From assembly GCF_000426885.1 (NCBI RefSeq), contig NZ_AUGF01000012.1, forward strand, positions 1-64,000: DNA of 64,000 nt, read 5' to 3'. Position 1 is the stretch's first letter. Every line of letters starts with the position of its first letter. Source of the stretch: Moraxella caprae DSM 19149. GTDB lineage: Bacteria; Pseudomonadota; Gammaproteobacteria; Pseudomonadales; Moraxellaceae. Both the position numbers and the translations under genes were made by a program. The notes beneath the pieces are model-generated. The model was given only the letters and a program-made list of their open reading frames with translations, was not told the DNA's origin and ran no database searches. Below, piece by piece: positions 35,756 through 44,457 of this stretch.

Positions 35756-37042
35756 ATGATTAGTGTGGAAGACTTACAACACGCCATCAACACCACGGCA
35801 AGCACGCACGCCAAGACTTATCAGGATACGCTAGCTTTGCCCTTATTGTCCGCCATCGGTCATGTACTGGCACAGGACATCACGGCAGGCTTTGACATTC
35901 CTCGCCAAAACTTGTCCGCCATGGATGGTTTTGCCTTGGGGGTAGGGTCGGATTTGGCAAGCGGTAGTCAGTTTGTTGTCATTGGCGAGTCGTGTGCAGG
36001 CAAGCCCTATCATGGGGCGATAGGTGTGGGGCAAGCGGTGCGAATTTTTACAGGGGCGGTCGTGCCAGATGGGTGCGATAATGTGGTCATGCAAGAAAAC
36101 ACCGATTGGGACAACATAAAAAATAGCATTGACAAATCCACCACTTACACCATCACCCTTGCCAAAGACTCATACACAGGCAACAACATAAGACACCAAG
36201 GCGAAGAAGTCGCCACAGGCGAGTGCGTGCTGACCGTGGGCAAACGCCTAAATCCTGCCGACATCAGTCTGCTTGCCAATCTTGGTGTGGCAGATGTGGT
36301 GGTGTATCGTCCGCTTGTGGTGGGGATTTTGGCAACAGGGGACGAGCTTGTGAACGTGGGCGAGAGCCTGCCAAGCCTTGCCAATATCTACAACTCAAAC
36401 ACACCCACCCTAAAAGCACTTCTAAAAGACTTGCCTGTCATCATCAAAGACTACGGCATTATCCCTGACGACTTGTCCAAGACCTGCCACGCCATAGAGC
36501 AAGCGGTGCATGAATGCGATGTGGTGGTGTCAAGTGCAGGGGTGTCGGTGGGTGATTATGATTTTTTGACGCACGCCATTGACAAACTGGGCAAAATCAC
36601 CCATTACAAAGTCGCCATGAAACCAGGCAAGCCTTTTGTTTTTGGCGAGCTTTATGACAATGCCGACAGCCCCAAAACGGTGCTGTATTTTGGGCTACCG
36701 GGCAATCCTTTGTCCTGCGTGGTGGGCTGTTTGCAGTTTATCATTCCTGCCTTGTGGCGACTGTCTGGGGTGCGTGATGATGACTTACCCAAGCGATTGA
36801 CCCTAAGCGCAACCCCAAGCCACGACATCAAAAAAAGGGCAGGGCGTAAAGAATTTATGCGTGGCATATACCATCAAGATGAGTTTGGCAGATTTGTGGT
36901 GCAAGCGGTGGGCGTGCAAGACTCGCACCGTATCAAGCAATTATCGCTTGCCAACTGCCTTATCGTGGCGGACAAAGACAGCGAAGGTTATTTGGCAGGC
37001 GATGAGATAACGATAGAGCCGTTTGGGTGGGGGTTTTATTGA
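35756..37042 (+). CDS. moeA: Molybdopterin molybdenumtransferase
   Basis: Inserts molybdenum into adenylated molybdopterin. 428 aa. Family motifs include SAMDGFAL, FTGAVVPDGCDNVVMQE, RHQGEEV, ILATGDELV, YNSNTPTLKALL, SSAGVSVGDYDF, KPGKPFVFG and FGLPGNPLSCVVG. The start has a strong GGAGG-like site (aaggagggatt) 9 bp after the PPIase stop, so the two are likely co-transcribed. First true Moco enzyme of the island. Confidence 0.95.
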   Translation: MISVEDLQHAINTTASTHAKTYQDTLALPLLSAIGHVLAQDITAGFDIPRQNLSAMDGFALGVGSDLASGSQFVVIGESCAGKPYHGAIGVGQAVRIFTGAVVPDGCDNVVMQENTDWDNIKNSIDKSTTYTITLAKDSYTGNNIRHQGEEVATGECVLTVGKRLNPADISLLANLGVADVVVYRPLVVGILATGDELVNVGESLPSLANIYNSNTPTLKALLKDLPVIIKDYGIIPDDLSKTCHAIEQAVHECDVVVSSAGVSVGDYDFLTHAIDKLGKITHYKVAMKPGKPFVFGELYDNADSPKTVLYFGLPGNPLSCVVGCLQFIIPALWRLSGVRDDDLPKRLTLSATPSHDIKKRAGRKEFMRGIYHQDEFGRFVVQAVGVQDSHRIKQLSLANCLIVADKDSEGYLAGDEITIEPFGWGFY

Positions 37043-37057
37043 TTGGGGTTTGTTTTT

Positions 37058-37087
37058 TAAAAGGGTAAATTGATTTTGCCCTTTTTT
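37058..37087 (+). terminator. Terminator after moeA
   Basis: AAAAGGGTAAA / TTTTGCCCTTTTTT stem with a T run, 16 bp past the stop. It splits the moeA transcript from moaA and downstream genes. Confidence 0.65.
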
Positions 37088-37133
37088 AAATACTAGGCTG
37101 TCTTGTAAATAAATATACTCAATAAGCGTGGAT

Positions 37134-37232
37134 GTAGGGGGTGCTGAGCACGCCTTGCACAGTATGTTATCCAAGGGTGTGCTCAGCACACTCCTACAAA
37201 CCTGTGGTAAATATCAAGTTGGTCGGGTGTAC
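37134..37232 (+). repeat. Dispersed repeat family 2 copy; writes the 3' end of the minus-strand ORF
   Basis: GTAGGGGGTGCTGAGCACGC, GGGTGTGCTCAGCACACTCC and CCTGTGGTAAATATCAAGTT followed by GGTCGGGTGTAC. Read on the minus strand, its right part encodes VHPTNLIFTTGL, the same tail that ends the SUKH remnant at 2305. Confidence 0.75.
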
Positions 37233-37406
37233 ATAACCCAATAACCATATCATGGTCGCCACGACATAAATAATTGCAGATAACACAAGACCAAGCCATA
37301 TGCCAGTATCATTATAGGGGCGGACATAACCGCCAATAAATGTACATATCGTACCAAAAATAATCGCCCCAGTCAGCCAAAGAATAAAGAATAATATCAA
37401 TATCAT
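37194..37406 (-). CDS. Small hypothetical membrane protein with repeat-derived tail
   Basis: 70 aa. Two hydrophobic segments (ILILFFILWLTGAIIFGTI and LGLVLSAIIYVVATMIWLLG) separated by a short GGYVRPYNDTG loop suggest a hairpin membrane protein. The C-terminal HPTNLIFTTGL is encoded by a family 2 repeat, so the original end was lost. A GGGG-poor leader gives only a weak ribosome site. Family unrecognised; it may be a truncated gene. Confidence 0.45.
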   Translation of the reverse strand: MILILFFILWLTGAIIFGTICTFIGGYVRPYNDTGIWLGLVLSAIIYVVATMIWLLGYVHPTNLIFTTGL

Positions 37407-37446
37407 GGGGTTGTTTTCTTGATTTAGTTTATCAGGTTTTGTTAAA

Positions 37447-37482
37447 TTTCAATAAAATGTTACCAATGGTAGGCACGCCCTA
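37447..37482. repeat. Solo end of a family 1 element
   Basis: TTTCAATAAAATGTTACCAA then TGGTAGGCACGCCCTA is only the GATAACATT/TAGGCACGCCCTA end of the family, without the central stem or the opposite end. Confidence 0.55.
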
Positions 37483-37501
37483 AATATGATTTTTATTATT
37501 T

Positions 37502-37648
37502 TTAAAAAAATTCGATGAGCGACTCCAAAAACCCTTGAATAAAAGCACACAAAGCCACAGCCAAAATAATCAAAGGTATTGCCAATATAGGAAATAATAA
37601 ACAAAGTGCAATCAATACCCCAATAAATAAACCTAAGAGTGACGTCAT
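37502..37648 (-). CDS. Putative 48-aa membrane peptide
   Basis: A short frame reads MTSLLGLFIGVLIALCLLFP then ILAIPLIILAVALCAFIQ and ends GFLESLIEFF. It is almost wholly hydrophobic with two helices around a Pro turn. AAAGG lies 9 bp ahead of the ATG. It is on the same strand as the 70-aa membrane ORF and could be part of the same small operon. No family recognised; it could be a chance frame in AT-rich DNA. Confidence 0.35.
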   Translation of the reverse strand: MTSLLGLFIGVLIALCLLFPILAIPLIILAVALCAFIQGFLESLIEFF

Positions 37649-37748
37649 ATCATTTAGCCTTTGATTTGGATTTTTAAATCATACAGCGATTTGGTTTGAT
37701 GTTCAAGTAGTTTTGTGAGTAAATGTTGTGGCTGTACAAATAAAAACC

Positions 37749-37812
37749 CCATCACCCCACCCCTACCCCCAAAGTAGTATGCTGTTTACCTTTTGGGCGA
37801 TTGGGGTGGATG
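37749..37812 (+). promoter_or_regulatory. Strong imperfect hairpin in the moaA leader
   Basis: CATCACCCCA pairs with TGGGGTGGATG and, inside it, CCCCAAAG pairs with CTTTTGGG around the loop TAGTATGCTGTTTAC. It lies 57 bp before the moaA ATG, and the intervening stretch holds GGCAACGCC. It is GC-rich compared with its surroundings and has no T tract, so it looks more like a regulatory leader than a terminator. It does not match what I recall of the Moco riboswitch consensus. Confidence 0.4.
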
Positions 37813-37868
37813 CACGGTTTTGCTACACTTAGCCCATACCCACAACCGAGGCAACGCCTTACGAAGCC

Positions 37869-38921
37869 ATGAAAACGTCCGTCCCCACCTACCACGCCAA
37901 AGCCCCCTTTGCTGACATGGGCGGGCAAGGCTCACACACTCAACTTGCCCCCACCCCACTTGTGGACGGATTTAACAGACAGCTGACCTACCTACGCCTA
38001 TCCGTTACCGACTTTTGTAACTTTCGCTGTGATTACTGCTTGCCGAACGGCTATCAAGGCAAACGACCCGATGACGAGCTGACACTTGCCGAGATTGACA
38101 CGCTTTTTGACGGCTTTGTCAGTCTTGGTACAAAAAAAGTACGTCTGACAGGCGGAGAGCCGTCCGTTCGCCGTGATTTGGCGGACATCATTGCCCTTGC
38201 CAAACAGCATGGCATTGCCAAAATCGCCATCTCATCAAACGGCTACAAACTTGCCAAACACCTATCATCTTGGCAAAACGCTGGGCTTAATCAATTAAAT
38301 CTTAGCATTGACAGTTTTGATAAAAACATATTCAAAAAAATCACAGGCTTTGACATATTGCCCACGCTATTAAATGATGTGGATAAATTATTACAAATGA
38401 CCGACATTAAATTAAAAATGAACGGTATTTTAATGCACGATACCGCTTATGATAATTTATTATCCGCCCTTGATTTTGTCAAAGAGCGTCCTGTTACTTA
38501 TCGCTTTATTGAATTTATGCAAACCAGTGATAATGCCGATTTGTTTTTTGCTCAAAATCAAACCGCCCAGTTTATCAAAGACTACCTTGTTACACATGGC
38601 TGGCAACCCAAGCCTAAAGTCCAAGACGATGGACCTGCTATTGAATATATCCACCCTGATTATGCAGGCAGTATTGGCATTATTGAGCCGTATGCCAAAA
38701 ACTTTTGTGATAGTTGCAATCGCTTAAGAGTCAGCAGTCTTGGCAAAGTGCATTTGTGCTTATTTGATTCTCAAAATTATGACATTCGCCCTTATCTTGC
38801 CACACAAGATAAAAAAGGGCTAATGACAGCACTAAAAGGCTTAATGCCAATCAAACCTGAACACCATTATTTAGACAGTCATAGCGGTATGATGAATAAT
38901 TTATCACTGGTGGGCGGTTAG
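37869..38921 (+). CDS. moaA: GTP 3',8-cyclase MoaA
   Basis: Radical SAM enzyme that, with MoaC, turns GTP into cyclic pyranopterin monophosphate. 350 aa. The SAM cluster is CNFRCDYC near residues 49-56, followed by VRLTGGEP. The second [4Fe-4S] cluster is NFCDSCNRLRVSSLGKVHLC. The C-terminal Gly-Gly (SLVGG) needed for activity is present. The first 35 residues are a longer than usual extension (YHAKAPFADMGGQGSHTQ). The second half is AT-richer than the first. Confidence 0.96.
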   Translation: MKTSVPTYHAKAPFADMGGQGSHTQLAPTPLVDGFNRQLTYLRLSVTDFCNFRCDYCLPNGYQGKRPDDELTLAEIDTLFDGFVSLGTKKVRLTGGEPSVRRDLADIIALAKQHGIAKIAISSNGYKLAKHLSSWQNAGLNQLNLSIDSFDKNIFKKITGFDILPTLLNDVDKLLQMTDIKLKMNGILMHDTAYDNLLSALDFVKERPVTYRFIEFMQTSDNADLFFAQNQTAQFIKDYLVTHGWQPKPKVQDDGPAIEYIHPDYAGSIGIIEPYAKNFCDSCNRLRVSSLGKVHLCLFDSQNYDIRPYLATQDKKGLMTALKGLMPIKPEHHYLDSHSGMMNNLSLVGG

Positions 38922-38969
38922 TTATATCTTATGATATGATATGGCTTTTAATGCATTAGGTGTTCAATC

Positions 38970-39671
38970 ATGACCGCAGAGACAATCACACAAGCAGATG
39001 ATTTGCCCAGACTTGTTGGCACATTAACCGATGTACGAGCAGGCAAGGTAGAGCCGTTCGTGCGTGGCGTGAGTGCCATTAACAAAATAGCGATTGACGG
39101 TAGCATGACGGTAAATCTGCTGGGTCTGTCCGAGGATGAGCAGGCAGAACATAAATTTCATGGCGGACATCTAAAAGCCCTGCATCAAATGCCCATCACG
39201 ACCTATGACGCCATCAATCAAGAGTTTAATTTGAACGCACCCATCGGCTCATTGGGCGAGAACCTAACCGTGATGACATCAGGCGAACCGATGTGCGAGG
39301 ATAATGTCTGCATTGGCGACATTTATCAGTTTGGCGAGGGCGATGACAGCGTACAGGCGCGTCTGATACAGCCACGTCGCCCCTGCTATAAGATTAATGA
39401 CAAGCTTGGCAACGCAGGCGTGTCCTATTTCGTGGCACGAGAGGGCATTGCAGGGTGGTATTATCAGGTGGTGCGAACTGGGGTGCTTCATGCGGACATG
39501 CCTGTTTATCTTATTGACCGCCCTTATCCTTTTGCTAATTTGACGGCGCTGTGGTCATTAATTAACCAAAAATCTGGCATTGAGGCACAGACGGCGGATA
39601 AATGGCTTGGTATTGACTGTCTAGAAATCAGCTGGAAAAAGAAAATCCATGACAAACGTAAAGCTCATTGA
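38970..39671 (+). CDS. MOSC-domain protein (YiiM-like)
   Basis: 233 aa MOSC protein. Core motifs are EHKFHGGHLKALHQMPITTY, GSLGENLTV, CIGDIYQFGEGD and RLIQPRRPCYKIN with the conserved Cys. The C-terminal region is the small helical 3-alpha domain found in YiiM. MOSC proteins bind molybdenum cofactor, and YiiM detoxifies N-hydroxylated bases such as 6-hydroxylaminopurine. It is placed between moaA and moaB, 49 bp from moaA, consistent with Moco use. Confidence 0.9.
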   Translation: MTAETITQADDLPRLVGTLTDVRAGKVEPFVRGVSAINKIAIDGSMTVNLLGLSEDEQAEHKFHGGHLKALHQMPITTYDAINQEFNLNAPIGSLGENLTVMTSGEPMCEDNVCIGDIYQFGEGDDSVQARLIQPRRPCYKINDKLGNAGVSYFVAREGIAGWYYQVVRTGVLHADMPVYLIDRPYPFANLTALWSLINQKSGIEAQTADKWLGIDCLEISWKKKIHDKRKAH

Positions 39672-39705
39672 TATTTTATTTACTTTAATTTAAAAGGGCA
39701 ATCCT

Positions 39706-40272
39706 ATGTGCAAGATTTGCAATAACCCCAACCACATCGCTCCACCAAAAGCGGACAAGCCATTTATTCCGCTCAACATCGCCGTGCTGACCGTCTCGGA
39801 CACTCGCACGCTGGATGAAGACACATCAGGGCAGTATCTGGCGGACAGTATCACAAAGGCAGGACATACGCTCATTGACCGAAAACTCACAACAGATGAC
39901 ATCTACCAAATCCGTGCCGTGATGAGTGCGTGGATTGCTGACCCCAATGTTCATGCCGTCATCAGCACGGGCGGTACGGGCTTTTATCATCGGGACAATA
40001 TGCCAGAGGCGGTGTCGGTGCTGTTTGACAAAGAAGTGGCAGGCTTTGGCGAGATGTTTCGCCTACTCTCCAAAGATGACATCGGTATGTCCACCTTGCA
40101 ATCTCGGGCGGTGGCAGGTATGGCGAACAGCACGGCGATTTTTTGCTTGCCGGGTTCGACAGGGGCGTGTCGCACGGGCTGGGAAGGCATTTTGTTAGAA
40201 CAGCTTGATAACCGCACACGCCCATGCAACTTTGTGCCACATCTTATGCGTCAAAATCCCACGCACAGCTAA
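39706..40272 (+). CDS. moaB: Molybdenum cofactor biosynthesis protein B
   Basis: 188 aa MoaB/Mog-family protein that binds molybdopterin, probably adenylating it. The motifs are IAVLTVSDTRTLDEDTSGQY, VISTGGTGFYHRDNMPEAV and IFCLPGSTGACRTGWEGIL. The AVAGMANSTAIF stretch and overall length fit MoaB better than Mog. The first 18 residues include CKICNNPNH, a Cys-rich extension (three Cys) not typical of E. coli MoaB. It ends 3 bp before the next gene. Confidence 0.92.
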   Translation: MCKICNNPNHIAPPKADKPFIPLNIAVLTVSDTRTLDEDTSGQYLADSITKAGHTLIDRKLTTDDIYQIRAVMSAWIADPNVHAVISTGGTGFYHRDNMPEAVSVLFDKEVAGFGEMFRLLSKDDIGMSTLQSRAVAGMANSTAIFCLPGSTGACRTGWEGILLEQLDNRTRPCNFVPHLMRQNPTHS

Positions 40273-40275
40273 GCG

Positions 40276-40980
40276 ATGGGCAAAGCCATGAGCGTCATTG
40301 GTCTATTGATTTTGGCAGGGGGTAATTCTCGCCGTATGGGTTCGCCCAAGGCGTTGTTGCCTTTGCCAAATCATCAGACATTGCTTAATTTTCACATCAA
40401 TAATGCCAATATGTTAAATCTGCCGATACTCATTGGTGATAATGATAAAGGATTTTTGGATAAGTGTTTTTCAAACAATACCAATTCAATCAATTCATCT
40501 GTTGTTATCATTGATGACTATATCAAAAATGCAGGGGCATTATCTTGTATATTATCCGCTTTTCATTATTGTCAAACTCATTTTATTAATCAAGATAAAT
40601 CAACGGACAATAATTTATCCGATAAATTTTTGATGGTGATTAGCTGTGATAATTTGATTGATGTTGGTCAAATTTTTAATTTATTAAAAAAGGCTAATTT
40701 AAAAAATCATCATGGGGCATATCTAAAAGACATATCAAGCGATAAAGATTATCCGTTATTAGGCTGTTATTCGTTGTCTTTATATGATGAATTAAAAATA
40801 TATTTGGATAAGGGCGAGCGGTCTGTGATGAAATTTTTAAAGGATAAAGATATTTGCCAAATACCCATGCCACTATCCACGCCAACAGATTGGCGAAATC
40901 TTGCCAATTTTAATGCGCCCGATGAATTTAAATTGGCATTATCGTATTTTAAAAACAACCCACAAAAAGAGCAATCATGA
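40276..40980 (+). CDS. mobA: MobA-like nucleotidyltransferase
   Basis: 234 aa NTP-transferase fold with the signature LAGGNSRRMGSPKALL near the N-terminus and SCDNLIDVGQI as the metal-binding region. In the Moco island the likely role is guanylylation of molybdenum cofactor to MGD, needed by nitrate reductase. The middle of the gene is unusually AT-rich and Asn/Asp-rich compared with its neighbours, suggesting divergence or transfer. Its stop overlaps the moaC start by ATGA. It could be MobA or a MocA-like cytidylyltransferase. Confidence 0.75.
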   Translation: MGKAMSVIGLLILAGGNSRRMGSPKALLPLPNHQTLLNFHINNANMLNLPILIGDNDKGFLDKCFSNNTNSINSSVVIIDDYIKNAGALSCILSAFHYCQTHFINQDKSTDNNLSDKFLMVISCDNLIDVGQIFNLLKKANLKNHHGAYLKDISSDKDYPLLGCYSLSLYDELKIYLDKGERSVMKFLKDKDICQIPMPLSTPTDWRNLANFNAPDEFKLALSYFKNNPQKEQS

Positions 40981-41450
40981 ATCTTACCCATTTAGACAAA
41001 GACGGCAACATCACCATGGTGGACGTGGGCGACAAAATTGCCACCGCACGCACCGCGAGTGCACAGGGCAAGGTGGTGTTCACCCCTGACGTGTACCGCC
41101 ACATCAAAGACACAGACGGCATGACCAAAAAGGGCAGTATCATTCAAACCGCCCACATCGCAGGGATTATGGCAGGCAAAAAAACGCATGAGCTGATACC
41201 CTTATGCCACGCCTTGCCCCTTGACACCATCAAGATGAGCTTTCGTTATGCCGATGATGAGTGTGCCATCGTGGTGGGGGCGACCGCCAAAGTTACCCAT
41301 AAGACAGGCGTTGAAATGGAAGCCCTGACCGCCGTGTCGGTGGCGTGTCTTACCATCTATGACATGACCAAGGCAATCAGCCACGACATCACGATAGAAG
41401 GCATTCATCTTGTCCAAAAAACAGGGGGGAAATCTGATTATGACAAATAA
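40977..41450 (+). CDS. moaC: Cyclic pyranopterin monophosphate synthase
   Basis: 157 aa. Forms the pterin ring of Moco with MoaA. Conserved stretches are FTPDVYRHIKD, IQTAHIAGIMAGKKTHELIP, CHALPLDTIKM and HKTGVEMEALTAVSVACLTI with YDMTKA and the catalytic-region GGKSD. The start overlaps the mobA-like stop and the end overlaps moaD, so a tightly coupled operon. Confidence 0.96.
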   Translation: MNLTHLDKDGNITMVDVGDKIATARTASAQGKVVFTPDVYRHIKDTDGMTKKGSIIQTAHIAGIMAGKKTHELIPLCHALPLDTIKMSFRYADDECAIVVGATAKVTHKTGVEMEALTAVSVACLTIYDMTKAISHDITIEGIHLVQKTGGKSDYDK

Positions 41451-41709
41451 CAATCAACCATTTGATACGATAAGCCTTACCGTGCTGTACTTTGCCAGCC
41501 TTGCCGAGCAGGCAGGTAAGGATAGCGAGACTGTGCAGGTGGACAGTGATGACTTGACGGTAATTTATGCCAAATTGTCCGCCAAATACGGCTTTGATTT
41601 GCCCCAAGACAAGGTAGCAGTTGCCATCAATCACGAGTTTGGCAGTTGGGGCGATGGCGTGTCATCGGGCGATACAATTGCCTTTATTCCGCCTGTGGCA
41701 GGGGGCTGA
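41440..41709 (+). CDS. moaD: Molybdopterin synthase sulphur-carrier subunit
   Basis: 89 aa ubiquitin-like protein ending in the required VAGG. The ATG at 41440 (ACAAATAAC next) overlaps the moaC end; an earlier frame start at 41410 lies wholly inside moaC and is not favoured. After adenylation by MoeB and sulphuration it gives sulphur to MoaE. Ends 1 bp before moaE. Confidence 0.93.
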   Translation: MTNNNQPFDTISLTVLYFASLAEQAGKDSETVQVDSDDLTVIYAKLSAKYGFDLPQDKVAVAINHEFGSWGDGVSSGDTIAFIPPVAGG

Positions 41710-41710
41710 T

Positions 41711-42199
41711 ATGAAAACGGTTCATGATAATGCGTTAATCACAAGCCTGCCCAAGGATGAAGCCTATGAGCTTGCCCGAGTGGACGGTTTTGCTTTGTCG
41801 GATTGCCCCATTGATGATAGATTGTTAAAATCGTATCTGCTAAACGACACCGCAGGGGCGCTCGTCACGTTTGAAGGGTGGGTGCGTAACCATAATAATA
41901 AGCGAGCGGTGAGCCGTCTGACTTATTATGGCTATGAACAGCTTGCCATCAACCACGGAGCGAAGCTCATCCGTGAAGCCAAAGCCAAATTTGACATCAC
42001 ACACGCAGTCGCCATTCACCGCATTGGCGAGCTTGGCATTGGCGATATGGCGGTGTGGATTGGGGTGTGTGCGTCTCATCGCACGCCTGCTTTTCACGCT
42101 TGTGAATGGTTACTGAACGCCATCAAAGCCGACATTCCTGTGTGGAAGCAGGAATTTTATGATGACGACAGCAGTTTGTGGTTGTCTAATAATGGTTAG
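41711..42199 (+). CDS. moaE: Molybdopterin synthase catalytic subunit
   Basis: 162 aa large subunit that transfers two sulphurs to the precursor. Motifs are GALVTFEGWVRNHN, LTYYGYEQLA, AVAIHRIGELGIGD and VWKQEFYDDDSS with the catalytic Lys. The start at 41711 is one base past the moaD stop; an alternative longer frame to 41621 runs inside moaD and is rejected. Last gene of the Moco cluster. Confidence 0.95.
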   Translation: MKTVHDNALITSLPKDEAYELARVDGFALSDCPIDDRLLKSYLLNDTAGALVTFEGWVRNHNNKRAVSRLTYYGYEQLAINHGAKLIREAKAKFDITHAVAIHRIGELGIGDMAVWIGVCASHRTPAFHACEWLLNAIKADIPVWKQEFYDDDSSLWLSNNG

Positions 42200-42314
42200 G
42201 GATGATGGATGGCGACATATCGGGACGGTAAAATCACCCTGATTTATTTTGATAAATCCCAACCCATTTTGATAAATATGGTACAATGTGCCACCATATT
42301 TATCAATTAACTCC

Positions 42315-43334
42315 ATGTTCAAACTCACCTTTTTAGGCACATCAAGCGGTGTGCCAACTCGTGAACGCAACGTCTCTGCCCTTGCCCTAGAATGCATTGC
42401 TAACGCCCATGCCAAACGCAATACTTGGCTACTCATCGACTGCGGAGAAGGCACTCAGCATCAGCTCATGAAAAGCCATCTGTCGCCCAATGACTTATCC
42501 GCCATACTCATCACGCACACGCACGGCGACCACTGCTATGGGCTGGGCGGACTTTTGGCGAGCCTTGGCATGAACAGACGTACCAAGCCTTTGACGCTCA
42601 TCGCCCCAAAAGCCATTGCCAAACTGCTTGATACGCTGACCATCGTGAGTGAGCTACAGTTTAATTATCCCATTGATTTTATTGCCATTGAGGATAATTT
42701 GGAGCGTGAATTACCCCTTGATTTGGGCGACAATCATCGCATTCTTATACGCCTGCACACGCTATCGCACCGCATTGCATCGTTTGGCTTTGAGATTGTC
42801 CAGACCCTTGATAAAGACAAACTTTTGATGGGCAAATTAAAAACCGATAACATCGCCAATAAATATTGGCATGAGATTTTAAAGGCGGATACACCCCTAA
42901 GCCTTGATGATAATACCATCAATCCGCGTGATTATAAAATCCACACCCAAAGCACCACCAAAATCGTCATCGCAGGCGACAACGACACGCCAAGCCTACT
43001 GACCCAAGCCGTCAAAGACTGCCACGCTCTCGTCCACGAGGCGACTTATACCGATGATGTCATGCAAAAAATAGTCAGTAAACCTGCCGATCAGGGCGGA
43101 TTTGACCCTAAGCATTCTAGTGCCAAAATGGTTGCTCAATTCGCCCACGCCTGCCACGTTCCCATGCTGATATTGACCCATTTTAGTGCCAGATACGCCC
43201 CTTTTGATGATGAAACCGCCAAACAGCCCAACATGGGGCATATTCGTAAGGAAGTGGAGAGTTATTATGACGGCAAACTGGTGCTGGCAAAGGATTTTTT
43301 GCAAGTGGCGGTAGGCTTGGATGCTATAACTTAA
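42315..43334 (+). CDS. rnz: Ribonuclease Z
   Basis: tRNA 3'-processing endonuclease of the metallo-beta-lactamase fold, 339 aa. Zinc motif THTHGDHCYG, N-terminal FLGTSSGVPTRERNVSAL, the later VHEATYTDD and TDHF-equivalent ILTHFSARY are seen. The start MFKLTFLGTSS matches family N-termini; the frame reaches back to 42288 without support. TATGGTACAATG at 42278-42289 may be a promoter -10 region. Confidence 0.93.
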   Translation: MFKLTFLGTSSGVPTRERNVSALALECIANAHAKRNTWLLIDCGEGTQHQLMKSHLSPNDLSAILITHTHGDHCYGLGGLLASLGMNRRTKPLTLIAPKAIAKLLDTLTIVSELQFNYPIDFIAIEDNLERELPLDLGDNHRILIRLHTLSHRIASFGFEIVQTLDKDKLLMGKLKTDNIANKYWHEILKADTPLSLDDNTINPRDYKIHTQSTTKIVIAGDNDTPSLLTQAVKDCHALVHEATYTDDVMQKIVSKPADQGGFDPKHSSAKMVAQFAHACHVPMLILTHFSARYAPFDDETAKQPNMGHIRKEVESYYDGKLVLAKDFLQVAVGLDAIT

Positions 43335-43354
43335 CCTAATAAAATCAATAATTT

Positions 43355-44365
43355 ATGAATAAACACATACTCTTGACCCCCCTAACCATCGGCAATCAAA
43401 CCATTGCCAATCGCCTGATTGTCGCCCCAATGGCAGGGGTAACCGATAACCCCTTTCGCCGTCTTGCCAAGTCCTTTGGGGCAGGTCATGCCGTCAGCGA
43501 GATGATTATTGCCGATACCGCCCTATACGCCCGCCAAAAGTCGCTGTACCGTGCCAACTTCTCGGGTGAGATTGCTCCCATATCCGCCCAAGTGGCAGGA
43601 GCGGAGCCTGATAAACTTGCCCAAGCGGTGCGATTTCAAGTAGAAAATGGGGCGTGTATCGTGGACATTAACATGGGCTGTCCTGCCAAAAAGGTGTGTC
43701 GCAAATTGTCGGGGTCGGCACTTTTGCAAGACTTAGATTTGGTAAAAAGACTCCTTGACAGTGCGGTAGAGTCGGTTGCCGATTTGGGCGTGCCGATTAC
43801 CCTAAAAACACGGCTCGGCTTTGCCAACGGGCAAGAAAATATCCTAACGGTTGCCAAAATTGCCGAAAACGCAGGCATATCCGCCCTTGCCATACACGGA
43901 CGCACCCGAGAGGATTTTTATACAGGCAACGCCCGTTATGAGCTTATCAGGCAAGTCAAGGCAGACGCCAAAATCCCCATCATCGTAAACGGCGACATTG
44001 ACAGCCCCCAAAAAGCCAAATGGGTACAAGAGTACACAGGGGCGGATGCGGTCATGATAGGGCGAGCAGGGCAGGGGCGACCGTGGATTTTTCGGGACAT
44101 TGCCCATTATCTTGCCACAGGTGAGCTTTTGCCATCGCCTAGCGTGAGTGAACTGCGTGAGATTGTACTGGCTCATTTGGACGAGCTGTATCAATTTTAT
44201 GGCGAATATTCAGGCTGTCGCATTGCCCGCAAACACATCGCTTGGTACACAGGCGGACTTGCCAATTCCAACGCCTTTCGTGAGGCGATGTACCGTGAAG
44301 AGACGACAAGCGGACAATATAAAGTTGTTGATGAGTTTTTAAAAGTCACACAGGCGAATAAATAA
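43355..44365 (+). CDS. dusB: tRNA-dihydrouridine synthase B
   Basis: FMN-dependent enzyme that reduces uridine to dihydrouridine in tRNA D-loops (DusB acts on U17 in E. coli). 336 aa TIM barrel with NRLIVAPMAGVTDNPFRRLA, VDINMGCPAKKVCRKLSGSA and AVMIGRAGQGRPWIF. The GCP Cys is catalytic in the family. It is 20 bp after rnz. In many bacteria dusB precedes fis, but no fis follows here; clpA does. Confidence 0.95.
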   Translation: MNKHILLTPLTIGNQTIANRLIVAPMAGVTDNPFRRLAKSFGAGHAVSEMIIADTALYARQKSLYRANFSGEIAPISAQVAGAEPDKLAQAVRFQVENGACIVDINMGCPAKKVCRKLSGSALLQDLDLVKRLLDSAVESVADLGVPITLKTRLGFANGQENILTVAKIAENAGISALAIHGRTREDFYTGNARYELIRQVKADAKIPIIVNGDIDSPQKAKWVQEYTGADAVMIGRAGQGRPWIFRDIAHYLATGELLPSPSVSELREIVLAHLDELYQFYGEYSGCRIARKHIAWYTGGLANSNAFREAMYREETTSGQYKVVDEFLKVTQANK

Positions 44366-44457
44366 TCCCATAATCCATCATTTTTTGCAAAACAATCATG
44401 GTTTTTTGTGGCATTATCCCCATATTGTTATAAAAGCATTTATCAAGTAGGACTTTT

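Noticed and set aside
37749-37868. Moco riboswitch upstream of moaA
   Set aside because: The leader hairpin is real, but the conserved Moco aptamer core could not be recognised by eye; kept only as an unassigned hairpin.
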